This document shows, piece by piece, positions 24,444-33,174 of a stretch of DNA of 42,283 nucleotides. The notes under the pieces are model-generated. The model did not search any database. It worked only from the letters and a program-made list of their open reading frames with translations, and was not told the DNA's origin. Every line of letters starts with the position of its first letter. Within the stretch, counting starts at the first letter, position 1. The position numbers were made by a program, and so were the translations under genes. Origin of the DNA: Eubacteriales bacterium (lineage in GTDB: Bacteria > Bacillota > Clostridia > Lachnospirales > Lachnospiraceae); assembly GCA_030524585.1 (NCBI GenBank), contig JAUNGJ010000025.1:1-42283 (forward strand), in the 5' to 3' direction.

Positions 24444-24929
24444 TCATGAACTGCGAATCACATCACCAAAGCTGGCTCCGGCCGCCGTCCTTAAATCCTC
24501 AGGCGCCAGCCGGATCTGCATTCCGATCCTGCCGCCGCTGACATAAATCTGCTCAAATTCATTTGCACTTTCCTGAATCACGGTAGGAAACTTCTTCTTC
24601 ATGCCGATTGCGGTACATCCTCCCCGGACATATCCCGTCACCTTGGTCAACTCCTTCAGGGGGAGCATCTCCAGTGATTTCTCTCCCACTAATTTTGCAG
24701 CTTTTTTGAAATCAATCTCATCCTCAATTGGAATTACGAATACGTAATGCCCTCCGCTTTTGCCGGTAGTCACAATTGTTTTGAATACCTGTGCATGTTC
24801 CAATCCCAATTTATCAGCGACCTGAATTCCATCTGTAAATTCATCACATTCATACGTCTCGTATATATATGCAATCTTTTTGGCATCCAGAATACGCATT
24901 GCATTGGTTTTAATCTCTTTTTTACTCAT
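24444..24929 (-). CDS. ybaK: YbaK-type aminoacyl-tRNA deacylase (Cys-tRNA(Pro))
   Basis: A 161-residue YbaK/EbsC protein with the family lysine in VFKTIVTT and GxxVRGGCTAIGMKK as well as SGGRIGMQIRLAPEDL. It hydrolyses cysteine misattached to tRNA-Pro. gaggttacat precedes the ATG. It is the first gene of the unit that continues with lysC, the amidohydrolase and asnA. Confidence 0.92.
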   Translation of the reverse strand: MSKKEIKTNAMRILDAKKIAYIYETYECDEFTDGIQVADKLGLEHAQVFKTIVTTGKSGGHYVFVIPIEDEIDFKKAAKLVGEKSLEMLPLKELTKVTGYVRGGCTAIGMKKKFPTVIQESANEFEQIYVSGGRIGMQIRLAPEDLRTAAGASFGDVIRSS

Positions 24930-24965
24930 ATGTAACCTCGAATATATTTACTTCTCCAGTTCACT

Positions 24966-24995
24966 ATCATACCACCAGAATCATCTTTTATGCAA
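24966..24995 (-). promoter_or_regulatory. Candidate promoter of ybaK-lysC-asnA
   Basis: On the minus strand TTGCAT, 18 bases, TATGAT; the -10 is good and the -35 weak. It lies just after the upstream terminator and about 37 bases ahead of ybaK. Confidence 0.45.
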
Positions 24996-24997
24996 TA

Positions 24998-25044
24998 TAA
25001 AAAGAGCACTGCGGCAGACAAATTTTGTCCGATTTGCAGTGCCT
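24998..25044 (-). terminator. Terminator of the radical SAM gene pair
   Basis: On the minus strand GCACTGC and GCAGTGC (25042-25036 with 25012-25006) bracket a second, AT-rich arm GACAAA/TTTGTC, and CTTTTTATA follows. It lies directly after the TIGR03936-like gene. Confidence 0.82.
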
Positions 25045-25055
25045 TTTCTGGCATA

Positions 25056-25811
25056 TTATACAATGTCCCGCTCACCCGGAATCCTCCATCCAAGGGATTC
25101 CAGCGATACAAATTCCGGTTCACTGCTCTTTGGATTCTTTGCATACACCTCTGTGCGGTGGTAATGAAGAGGATAGGATTCCTCGTGAATGGATGTAAGA
25201 AATGTTTCCATAACGAGATCCGGTTTGAGATTCGCTTCGCTTCCGGCAGCCAGCTTCAGGCGGATTCCTGAAGGCTCCATGTGGAAGTCATAGATCATTG
25301 GCTTAATATCAACTTCCTTCTCACTCCGCTTGGTCTTCTTCAGAACTATAATTTCCGGCTGAGCCATGAATGCGGCAGCATACTGTTCCCAGGAAGCTGG
25401 AAATACCGGTTCTGTGCTGTTATGCTCTGTAAGAGCCTTAGCTTCTGCTTCCTTTGGAACTACCAGATAATCAGCCGCCGCTACAATAGTCATGCCACTG
25501 CTCTTCTTATCCTCATCAATCTGGCAGAAGCTGACGACATCAATCCCTTCTGCCATAACCCTGTTAAGTCTGAAAACAGCTTCTTCCGAAGATATCGCTT
25601 CTGCAAGCTCAATATCCAGATACTCTCCTTCACTGGTAATACCAAGGCCCAGGGGCTGTGCAAAGGACATGATCATATGGGGGCTGTATCCTGATGTAAA
25701 GGCTATTGGAATGTCCGCCCTCCGCATGGCCTTCTGGAAAAACCGCATCACATCCAGATGTCCGAGAAATTTCAGGACACCAAATTTGCGGAACTTAATT
25801 CTTACCTTCAA
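25056..25811 (-). CDS. TIGR03936-type radical SAM-associated protein (DUF2344)
   Basis: A 251-residue protein with the N-terminal KVRIKFRKFGVLKFLGHLD and IPIAFTSGYSPHM, QPLGLGITSEGEYLDIEL blocks typical of DUF2344, found next to or fused to the TIGR03960 radical SAM protein. The TTG at 25811 is chosen as start because ggggaggagggg lies six bases upstream; the gene overlaps the end of its partner by 17 bases. The pair is widespread in Clostridia, just ahead of rne/rng-type and L21 genes in many genomes; the reaction is unknown, with RNA modification suspected by context only. Confidence 0.85.
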   Translation of the reverse strand: MKVRIKFRKFGVLKFLGHLDVMRFFQKAMRRADIPIAFTSGYSPHMIMSFAQPLGLGITSEGEYLDIELAEAISSEEAVFRLNRVMAEGIDVVSFCQIDEDKKSSGMTIVAAADYLVVPKEAEAKALTEHNSTEPVFPASWEQYAAAFMAQPEIIVLKKTKRSEKEVDIKPMIYDFHMEPSGIRLKLAAGSEANLKPDLVMETFLTSIHEESYPLHYHRTEVYAKNPKSSEPEFVSLESLGWRIPGERDIV

Positions 25812-27660
25812 AGCAGACCCCTCCTCCCCATCTGGCCGCACCGCAGCCGGAACACTGGACGCGGCAGTTCGGAGTAACCTCCCCCTCCATAGCGCGCTTC
25901 CACTCTCTCTTTAAGAAATCTTTGGTTACGCCTACATCGATGAAATCCCAGGGGAATATTTCATCCAGTTCCCTTTTTCTAAGATTATAAAATGCAATAT
26001 CCACACCTGTATTTGCAAAGGCTTTCATCCACTTTTCGTTATCAAAGGCTTCAGTCCAGGAGTCATAGATACATCCCAATCGGTAAGCCTCTTCAATCAC
26101 CTTCGCTGTGCGCCGGTCGCCCCTGGCAAATACCCCTTCCAGAACGGTCACTTCCGCGTCGTGCCAGTTGTACCGAAGACTTTTCTTATTCAGCTGATTC
26201 AAAAAAGCATGCTTTACAATGGCCGCCCTTGCAATATACTCTTCATTAGTAAACATACTTGCCCACTGAAACGGCGTAAAAGGCTTCGGAATAAAGAACG
26301 AGGAACTTGCGGTAATCTGACATTTCCCGATGCGCTGGTCCTTAGGGATCTCATAATAGCGTCTTGCCACCTTATCTGCAAGAACCGCGATTGCTTCCAT
26401 ATCTTCCTCAGTCTCTGTGGGAAGTCCCAGCATAAAATACAGCTTCACTTTGTTCCAGCCGCCCTCAAAGGCCTGTCCGGCACCGTTAATAATATCTTCT
26501 TCGGTTAGTCCTTTGTTGATGACATTCCGCATTCTCTGAGAGCCTGCTTCGGGAGCAAAGGTAAGACTACTCTTTCGGATATCCTGAACTCTGCTCATCA
26601 CATCCAGAGAAAACGCATCGATCCGCAGCGAGGGAAGAGAAATATTGATTCCTTTTCCTTTAAATTCCTCAATCAGAAAGGTGACAAGTTCCTTCAGCTC
26701 ACTGTAATCACTGGTGCTTAAGGAGCTTAAAGAAATCTCCTCATGTCCGGTATTTTTCAACATCTTATAGGCATAATCCTTTAACATATCCACATTCCGC
26801 TCCCTGGTAGGGCGGTACAGCATTCCTGCCTGACAGAACCTGCAGCCCCGGATACATCCCCTCTGCACTTCCAGAACCACTCTGTCCTGTGTAACCTTAA
26901 TATAAGGTACCACCGGAGCTTCCGGATAGGTGGTATGAGTCACATCCATGACCACCTGCTTTTTAATCCGCGCAGGGGCCTTAGAATTGACCGGGTAAAA
27001 GCGCTCAATCGTCCCGTCCTCTTTATAGGTGGTCTCATAAAAAGACGGCACGTAGATGCCTTCAATCTGACAGGCCATCTCAAGAAAATCTTTCTTTGTC
27101 CCGCCGGCCCTTTTATTATCCTTGTAGGCGTCCAGCAACTGATCGTAGACGGTCTCTCCGTCTCCAATATAGAATAGATCGAAAAATTCTGCCAGCGGCT
27201 CCGGATTATAGGCGCAGGGACCTCCTCCGATCACGATCGGATCGGACTCTTCCCGATCTGCGGCGTGCAGCGCCATTCCGGACAGATCCAGTATTTGCAG
27301 AACATTGGTATAGCACATCTCGTACTGCAGAGTAATCCCCAGAAAATCAAATTCTCTGACCGGATCCTGGGATTCCAGTGCAAACAGAGGAATCTTCTGT
27401 CTGCGCATGATCTTATCCAGATCAATCCAGGGCGAATAGACTCTCTCGCACCACACGTCCTCGCGTCTGTTGAACATATCATAGAGAATCTGGATGCCAA
27501 GATGGGACATACCGATCTCATAGACGTCCGGAAAGCACATGGCAAACCGGATGTCCACATCCTCTTTGTTCTTTACAACTGCATTAACCTCGTTTCCGAT
27601 GTATCGGGCCGGTTTTTCAACTTTAAGCAGAATTTCATCTGATAACATTAATTTACTCAT
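25795..27660 (-). CDS. TIGR03960-type B12-binding-domain radical SAM protein
   Basis: A 621-residue protein. The N-terminal part (about 35-170) resembles a B12-binding fold (FAMCFPDVYEIGMSHLGIQI, VIGGGPCAYNPEPLAEFFD), followed by a radical SAM core with the cluster cysteines in RGCIRGCRFCQAG and the SAM-binding FAPEAGSQRMR. A Cys-rich tail (CRVQCSGCGAARWGGGVC) could hold another metal. The start at 27660 (MSKLMLSDEILLKVEKPARY) fits family members; longer in-frame starts, including a TTG at 27723, lack a ribosome binding site. It forms a pair with the overlapping TIGR03936-type gene. Role unknown. Confidence 0.85.
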   Translation of the reverse strand: MSKLMLSDEILLKVEKPARYIGNEVNAVVKNKEDVDIRFAMCFPDVYEIGMSHLGIQILYDMFNRREDVWCERVYSPWIDLDKIMRRQKIPLFALESQDPVREFDFLGITLQYEMCYTNVLQILDLSGMALHAADREESDPIVIGGGPCAYNPEPLAEFFDLFYIGDGETVYDQLLDAYKDNKRAGGTKKDFLEMACQIEGIYVPSFYETTYKEDGTIERFYPVNSKAPARIKKQVVMDVTHTTYPEAPVVPYIKVTQDRVVLEVQRGCIRGCRFCQAGMLYRPTRERNVDMLKDYAYKMLKNTGHEEISLSSLSTSDYSELKELVTFLIEEFKGKGINISLPSLRIDAFSLDVMSRVQDIRKSSLTFAPEAGSQRMRNVINKGLTEEDIINGAGQAFEGGWNKVKLYFMLGLPTETEEDMEAIAVLADKVARRYYEIPKDQRIGKCQITASSSFFIPKPFTPFQWASMFTNEEYIARAAIVKHAFLNQLNKKSLRYNWHDAEVTVLEGVFARGDRRTAKVIEEAYRLGCIYDSWTEAFDNEKWMKAFANTGVDIAFYNLRKRELDEIFPWDFIDVGVTKDFLKREWKRAMEGEVTPNCRVQCSGCGAARWGGGVCFEGKN

Positions 27661-27740
27661 AGCTACTTCACTTTCTTCTGATATCAAGCTCATCTTTATC
27701 CGTATAAAATACTTCCATCTCAAGTGGATCCAGTTAATTC

Positions 27741-27772
27741 AAAGAAAAGCGCTGATTCAAAATCAACGCTTT
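27741..27772 (-). terminator. Terminator of the lipoprotein-like gene
   Basis: On the minus strand AGCGTTGATT (27770-27761), a three-base loop and AATCAGCGCT (27757-27748), with one G-T pair, followed by tttctttg. It ends the leftward unit before the radical SAM genes. Confidence 0.8.
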
Positions 27773-27832
27773 CACCGCAAGAAAAATTATAGCAAATTAT
27801 GTATATCTCTGTCAATGGCTTGTACAACTATT

Positions 27833-28927
27833 TTATTCCATCGGGACAATGGTATCCATTAACAGATCATATTCTTCATTTTCCTGCCAAACATTCATCA
27901 TATTCATAGCATTCCAGGTTACGGTAATGGTAGTTTCTTCACCGTAACTCGGTGCGGAGGCATATTTGTCATAGAGCGTCAGAAATGCTTCTTTCGCCTC
28001 AGATTCACTGTAATAGGTTCCTCCCTCAAATTCGCTCATTACACTCAGGAAACTGGTATTTGGCGTTATGGTAATATCGAAAATATACTCTGTGAGAGAA
28101 ACTTGTTTTGTCGCACCTACTGTGTATTGACAGCTTTTGAAGATTCCCTTTGCAGCATTCTTTAACCGCGCGTTCTGCTCTTCGGATAATTCATCCATCT
28201 TAAACTCTGAAAAAGAATCTTCATACCATGCGGCAGCCTCCTCGTCAGATAAACCGGTATGCTCCTGATATCTTGCCGTTTCGCCCTTTAGACTGGCGTC
28301 CAGATATGCCTGTATAAAATCACGCATATCAAACACATCCGCTACCGCCGCATAGGGATCCATATAACCCTGAAGAGAATCCTTAAGAAGCTCCTTCATC
28401 TCTTCTTCATCGATAGAAAACTTATCGCCTGATTTTGTCACTGTAATCGTCCGGCTCTTCTTCTGCTGCTTTTCAGCAGATTCCAGCATAGCCCTGTCCT
28501 GTTCCAGCAGCGCTTCCACCTCTGCGCAAAAATCTGCCGAGGCAATATTTTCTGCGTATTCCAAATTCGCAGATTCCGTAGTGACAGCAATATCAATCGG
28601 TTCATAGGTGACCCTCACTGAATAGGTATGATCACCGGTTTCTTCAGCCTTATTTAGCTCAAACTGTACCTGTTTCAGCGCATCTTTTAGAAATTCTTCA
28701 TAAGATACTTTTAATTCTTCGGGGAAATCGACCACAAGGTCTTCCGTTTCTTTTACATCGGATATGCCATCTTCCAACACACCGGAAAGCTCCCCTTCTG
28801 TTTCCTTGGCCCTGGTAATCAGACGTCCCAGATAATCATCGGCAGCTTCTTTCTTTTCACAGCCACCTCCAGTTACCAGGATAAAAAGCAGCAGGCATGG
28901 CAGAAGGACCTTTATTTTCTTTTTCAT
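27833..28927 (-). CDS. Putative lipoprotein of unknown function
   Basis: I do not recognise this 364-residue protein. It has a lipoprotein-like signal (basic MKKKIK, hydrophobic run to residue 18, Cys23 in VTGGGC; a Gly at -3 makes the lipobox atypical), so it should be anchored outside the membrane. The rest is very acidic, largely helical (about 25-210) with two beta-rich parts that look alike (around TYSVRVTYEPIDIAV and YIFDITITPNTSF), which suggests a repeated domain of the kind seen in other Lachnospiraceae lipoproteins. gaggaaaaacc precedes the ATG. It follows a small membrane-protein gene by 26 bases and is likely in the same unit. Confidence 0.7.
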   Translation of the reverse strand: MKKKIKVLLPCLLLFILVTGGGCEKKEAADDYLGRLITRAKETEGELSGVLEDGISDVKETEDLVVDFPEELKVSYEEFLKDALKQVQFELNKAEETGDHTYSVRVTYEPIDIAVTTESANLEYAENIASADFCAEVEALLEQDRAMLESAEKQQKKSRTITVTKSGDKFSIDEEEMKELLKDSLQGYMDPYAAVADVFDMRDFIQAYLDASLKGETARYQEHTGLSDEEAAAWYEDSFSEFKMDELSEEQNARLKNAAKGIFKSCQYTVGATKQVSLTEYIFDITITPNTSFLSVMSEFEGGTYYSESEAKEAFLTLYDKYASAPSYGEETTITVTWNAMNMMNVWQENEEYDLLMDTIVPME

Positions 28928-28953
28928 TGGTTTTTCCTCATTTTCTTTCTTTT

Positions 28954-29250
28954 TTATAAATCTTTCCAGACTTCAGTCAGTTCAGAGTCTGCCTCAATTG
29001 CCTGCGTAACCATCTGACTGCTTACGTCGGCAATCCGCATATCCTGATAATCCATCACCACAAATGCCGCAAACAGCATACAGCATAAAATCATACGCAA
29101 TCCAAAACTCCCTGCGGGTTCTTCTTCCCCATACAGATCTGCATAGATATTTCCATATCTGGGGTGTATGGCTGGCGGAACATGACTGTCTCTATAAAGT
29201 GCTCTGGTAGACTCTAATAATTCTTTTCTTCTTTTCTCAGATTCGTTCAC
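28954..29250 (-). CDS. Small single-pass membrane protein of unknown function
   Basis: A 98-residue protein with a charged N-terminal half (KRRKELLESTRALYRDSH), one hydrophobic segment at about 50-66 and an acidic, short C-terminal tail. The start is a GTG at 29250, with aggag six bases upstream. No family recognised. It lies just after the histidine operon (68 bases) and directly before the lipoprotein-like gene, with which it may form a functional pair. Topology N-in with the tail outside would follow from the positive-inside rule. Confidence 0.65.
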   Translation of the reverse strand: MNESEKRRKELLESTRALYRDSHVPPAIHPRYGNIYADLYGEEEPAGSFGLRMILCCMLFAAFVVMDYQDMRIADVSSQMVTQAIEADSELTEVWKDL

Positions 29251-29317
29251 AGACTGCTCCTGAAAAATATCTTAGTACAATCTATGCAGAAAAGAAAGGA
29301 TATATGACTCTCAGACA

Positions 29318-30601
29318 TTATCTGTCAGCAAGTTCCCGCACAATATCTTCCCAGCTGACACCGCGTTCAACCATAAGAACCATCGCATGATACAGAAAAT
29401 CCGCCATCTCATACTTGATTTCCTCCGGATTTGGATTCTTGGCAGCGATGATAATTTCTGTCGCTTCTTCACCCACCTTTTTCAGGATCTTGTCAATTCC
29501 TTTGTCAAACAGATAATTAGTATAGGATCCTTCCTTCGGATTTGCCCGCCGGTCTTCGATGGTCGCATATACCGTTTCAAATACCTGAAGCGGATTCGTC
29601 TCGTCATAGTCGGTTCCGACGAGAGGCTGGAAAAAGCAGGTGTCATTTCCAGTATGGCAGGCTGCTCCTACCTGATCTACCTTTGCAAGTAATGTATCTT
29701 TATCACAGTCGATGGTAAGAGATTTTACATACTGAAAATGGCCGCTGGTTTCACCCTTTACCCACTGGCATTTTCTGCTTCTGCTGTAGTAGGTCATTTT
29801 TCCGGTCTTAACTGTGGAATAAAAAGCCTCTTCATTCATATAAGCCATCATCAGAACTTCCTGGGTCTTATAATGCTGTACAATAACCGGGATCAATCCG
29901 TCTGAGTTCAGTTTAAACTCGGAAAACTCCATAATGCTCTCAAAGGAAGTCATCTTGATTCCCTTTTCTTCACATTTTTCCTTAAAATCCGTAAAATTCA
30001 TATCCATTTGGCTGATATATTTGCCGGATATTCCCTTTACACCGGAACACTGCAAAATCTTAAACAGCTCCGGCTCTTCCAGTGTGTCAGTTACGATCAC
30101 GCATGGAATCTCCGTAATATTCATGACAGAATCCAGATCCAATCGGTGCATGAATATAATCTCACTGCAATTCTCGTTAATAGAATGCTGATGCTTGAAC
30201 AGCGCGTCAAAATCATTCAGAGAAACTGCTATCTTTTCCTTTCCAAAACGAAGAGCGGCAGCTTCCATCATCTCCACACTGTCTTTCTTTGAGAAATTCA
30301 GCATAACACGCTTTGCCCCGGTATACAGGATCTTCTTCACATCTTCCTGGCGCCTGATATTGCCTCCGGCCACCATCGGAATCCGGATGACACGGTTAAT
30401 CTTTTTCATAAGATTGATTGCTTCGTCGTGCTCTTCATCCGAATCTGACAGATCAAATACCAAGAGTTCATCTGCTCCATGAGCACTGTAGGATTTGGCC
30501 AGTGAAATCACGTCCTTACTGATTACGGTTCTGTCGTCAAACCATTTTACGGCTTTTCCCGCATCGATAAAAATACATGGAATAACTTTCTTATAACTCA
30601 T
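29318..30601 (-). CDS. hisIE: Fusion: degenerate HisF-like domain + HisI + HisE
   Basis: A 427-residue fusion. Residues 1-220 are a HisA/HisF-like barrel ([43 protein letters not shown]). The catalytic Asp11 of HisF is Phe11 here, and the second catalytic Asp probably reads Asn129, so cyclase activity is unlikely. Residues about 226-330 are HisI (phosphoribosyl-AMP cyclohydrolase; [10 protein letters not shown] metal site, [13 protein letters not shown]), and about 345-427 HisE (phosphoribosyl-ATP pyrophosphatase; [28 protein letters not shown]). It does steps two and three of histidine synthesis. The ATG at 30601 follows ggagaatagaa. The barrel may be a structural or regulatory remnant. Confidence 0.9.
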   Translation of the reverse strand: MSYKKVIPCIFIDAGKAVKWFDDRTVISKDVISLAKSYSAHGADELLVFDLSDSDEEHDEAINLMKKINRVIRIPMVAGGNIRRQEDVKKILYTGAKRVMLNFSKKDSVEMMEAAALRFGKEKIAVSLNDFDALFKHQHSINENCSEIIFMHRLDLDSVMNITEIPCVIVTDTLEEPELFKILQCSGVKGISGKYISQMDMNFTDFKEKCEEKGIKMTSFESIMEFSEFKLNSDGLIPVIVQHYKTQEVLMMAYMNEEAFYSTVKTGKMTYYSRSRKCQWVKGETSGHFQYVKSLTIDCDKDTLLAKVDQVGAACHTGNDTCFFQPLVGTDYDETNPLQVFETVYATIEDRRANPKEGSYTNYLFDKGIDKILKKVGEEATEIIIAAKNPNPEEIKYEMADFLYHAMVLMVERGVSWEDIVRELADR

Positions 30602-30612
30602 TTCTATTCTCC

Positions 30613-31200
30613 TCACAGCGTACCCTTTGTTGTCCACGCCTCTTTCATTCTTGGTTCCTTACTTACTGCCATATCCAGCGCTTTTCCGAATCCTTTGAAC
30701 AAGGCCTCCGCCATATGGTGATTATTACCTTCGTCCATTATTTTTAAATGTAAATTCATCATTGCACTGTAAGATACTGCATAGAAAAATTCTTTTATCA
30801 TCTCGGTATCCATATCACCCAGACGGTCGCAGGTAAATACTGCCTGATAATTCAAATAAGGTCTTCCGGACAGATCAACTGCACAGAGAGCCAGCGTCTC
30901 ATCCATTGGGAGCAGAAAACTTCCATAGCGCTTAATTCCTGCCTTGTCTCCCAGTGCTTCCCGGATGGCAGTTCCAAGTACAATACCGCAATCTTCTATC
31001 GTATGATGGCAGTCTACATGCAGATCACCGGCTGCCCGGACCGTCAGATCAAACAAACCGTGCCGCGCAAAGCCGTCCAGCATATGATCAAAAAAGCCGA
31101 TTCCGGTCTGTATGTCGTTCTTTCCCTGGCCATCCAGATTAATAGTCACCGTAATGTCCGTCTCTTTTGTTGTGCGTGTACAGGATGCTATTCTTTCCAC
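30613..31200 (-). CDS. hisB: Imidazoleglycerol-phosphate dehydratase
   Basis: A 195-residue IGPD. Metal-binding histidine motifs [14 protein letters not shown] and EGNNHHMAE are all present. It dehydrates imidazoleglycerol phosphate, step six of histidine synthesis. The start is GTG at 31200 (aggaggg six bases upstream). It follows hisD by 21 bases and precedes the hisIE fusion by 11. It is monofunctional, without the phosphatase domain of the E. coli fusion; a histidinol-phosphatase must be elsewhere. Confidence 0.96.
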   Translation of the reverse strand: MERIASCTRTTKETDITVTINLDGQGKNDIQTGIGFFDHMLDGFARHGLFDLTVRAAGDLHVDCHHTIEDCGIVLGTAIREALGDKAGIKRYGSFLLPMDETLALCAVDLSGRPYLNYQAVFTCDRLGDMDTEMIKEFFYAVSYSAMMNLHLKIMDEGNNHHMAEALFKGFGKALDMAVSKEPRMKEAWTTKGTL

Positions 31201-31221
31201 AGGTATCCCTCCTTTTATCCC

Positions 31222-32511
31222 TTACTCAAATCTTACTTTTATTGAATTAGCATGAGCTGTCAAATGCTCTGCCTCAGCAAATGCTTCAATATCTTTGTGC
31301 ACCTTTTCCAGAGCTTCCCTGGAATATCCGATAATACTGGATTTCTTAATAAAATCATCCACCGAAAGCGCCGAGAAGAATCTGGCGGTTCCGTTAGTAG
31401 GCAGCACATGGTTCGGCCCTGCAAAATAGTCTCCCAGAGGCTCGCTTGCATATTCCCCGATAAAGATTGCACCTGCATTCCGGATACGGGTCATTGTATC
31501 ATACGGGTTTTTCGTCATGATTTCCAGATGCTCCGACGCGATCTCATTGGCAATATCAATCGCCTCGTCCATCGAGTCCGCAACCAAAATATATCCATAG
31601 TTATCCAGCGACTTACGGATGATCTCGCCCCGGGACAGCTCTTCTACAAAAGCATCCACCTGATCCGATACGGCTCTGGCAAGCTTCTCACTGGTTGTTA
31701 CCAGAATCGCCGATGCAAGTTCATCATGCTCCGCCTGAGACAGCAGATCTGCCGCCACGTATCTGGGATTTGCCGTTTCATCTGCAATCACCAGAATCTC
31801 ACTGGGGCCTGCAATGGCATCAATACTCACATGTCCATATACTGCCTTCTTTGCAAGCGCTACATAGATGTTGCCCGGCCCTACAATTTTGTCTACCTTG
31901 GGGATGCTTTCGGTTCCGTAGGCAAGAGCCCCGATCGCCTGTGCGCCTCCGACCTTGTAGATCGCGGTGGCGCCGGCCTCACAGGCGGCGACCAGTGTAT
32001 TAGGATTCACTCTTCCGTCACTGCCCGGCGGCGTGACCATAATAATCTCTTCCACACCGGCAACTCTGGCAGGAACAATATTCATCAATACGGAAGAAGG
32101 ATAGGCGGCTTTTCCTCCGGGAACATATACGCCTACACGCCGAAGAGCGGTCACCTTCTGTCCGAGAATCGTTCCGTCCGGCCTGCTGTCAAACCAGCTG
32201 TACTGCCGCTGCTTCTCATGATAGGTTCTGATATTCTCCATCGCTCTGCGGATGATTCGAATCAGTTCTTCTCCGGCCTCCCTGTAGGCCTCCTGAATCT
32301 CAGCCTCTGTCACACGGACATTTGACGCGGAAATTTCCGCATGGTCAAACTGGGACGTATATGCAAACAATGCTTTATCTTTATCCCTTTTTACATGCTC
32401 CAAAATCTCGGCAACACTCTTTTCGTACTGTCCATAGCTGTTCGGGCTTCGTTTCAGAAGATCCTCCAGAAGATTCTGTTTTGCTTTGGAATCCAATTTT
32501 TTAATTCTCAT
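31222..32511 (-). CDS. hisD: Histidinol dehydrogenase
   Basis: A 429-residue enzyme, length normal. Family blocks: VGVYVPGGKAAYPSSVLMN, VGPGNIYVALAKK, IDAIAGPSEILVIAD, SQAEHDELASAILVT and YFAGPNHVLPTNGTARF with the zinc and catalytic histidines. It oxidises histidinol to histidine in two NAD+ steps. aaggaag precedes the ATG. It sits between hisG and hisB. Confidence 0.97.
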   Translation of the reverse strand: MRIKKLDSKAKQNLLEDLLKRSPNSYGQYEKSVAEILEHVKRDKDKALFAYTSQFDHAEISASNVRVTEAEIQEAYREAGEELIRIIRRAMENIRTYHEKQRQYSWFDSRPDGTILGQKVTALRRVGVYVPGGKAAYPSSVLMNIVPARVAGVEEIIMVTPPGSDGRVNPNTLVAACEAGATAIYKVGGAQAIGALAYGTESIPKVDKIVGPGNIYVALAKKAVYGHVSIDAIAGPSEILVIADETANPRYVAADLLSQAEHDELASAILVTTSEKLARAVSDQVDAFVEELSRGEIIRKSLDNYGYILVADSMDEAIDIANEIASEHLEIMTKNPYDTMTRIRNAGAIFIGEYASEPLGDYFAGPNHVLPTNGTARFFSALSVDDFIKKSSIIGYSREALEKVHKDIEAFAEAEHLTAHANSIKVRFE

Positions 32512-32529
32512 ATCGAAACACTTCCTTTT

Positions 32530-33165
32530 TTAGATTACTGTGCGCAGTCGCTGAATCAAGTCTTTGATCCGATCACTTTCCATACGCATACTGACCGGAT
32601 TCACAATCATTCTCGCAGACAGCGGACACACCTCTTCCAGAACGGTAAGCCCGTTTTCCCGGAGAGTGGAGCCTGTCTCCACAATATCACAGATCACTTC
32701 CGACAGGCCTACGATCGGCGCAAGCTCGATGGAACCGTTCAGCTTAATAATCTCCACGGTCTGATGCTTAACGTTATAAAAATAATCCTTTGCAATATTC
32801 GGATATTTGCTGGCCACACGAATCAGCTCATGATGCTTTAAAAGCGGAGCAGCCTCCTTTGGTCCGCAGATGCACATCCGGCATTTTCCATATCCCAGAT
32901 CCAGCACCTCATGAACCTTCCGCCCTTCCTCCAGAATCGTATCTCTGCCGACCACGCCAATATCCGCCGCGCCATATTCCACATAAGTCGGAACATCCGG
33001 CCCTTTGGAAAGGAAAAACCGAAGCTTCAGTTCTTCATTCACGAAGATCAGCTTTCTGGAATTTTTATCCTTCATTTCTTCACAGGTTATACCAATTTTT
33101 TCAAACAGCTCCAGCGTTTGATTCGCCAGACGCCCTTTTCCCAGGGCAAATGTAAGATATCTCAT
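32530..33165 (-). CDS. hisG: ATP phosphoribosyltransferase, short (HisZ-dependent) form
   Basis: A 211-residue short HisG (LTFALGKGRLANQTLELFEK, DVPTYVEYGAADIGVVGRD, DIVETGSTLRENGL for the PRPP loop). It lacks the C-terminal regulatory domain and therefore needs HisZ, encoded just upstream. It starts histidine synthesis from ATP and PRPP. taggagcctgct precedes the ATG. Confidence 0.96.
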   Translation of the reverse strand: MRYLTFALGKGRLANQTLELFEKIGITCEEMKDKNSRKLIFVNEELKLRFFLSKGPDVPTYVEYGAADIGVVGRDTILEEGRKVHEVLDLGYGKCRMCICGPKEAAPLLKHHELIRVASKYPNIAKDYFYNVKHQTVEIIKLNGSIELAPIVGLSEVICDIVETGSTLRENGLTVLEEVCPLSARMIVNPVSMRMESDRIKDLIQRLRTVI

Positions 33166-33174
33166 AGCAGGCTC

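Noticed and set aside
31252-32325. 357-codon open frame on the + strand opposite hisD
   Set aside because: It is fully antisense to a well-conserved hisD, its product is rich in Cys, His and Arg without any family resemblance, and it has no ribosome binding site.
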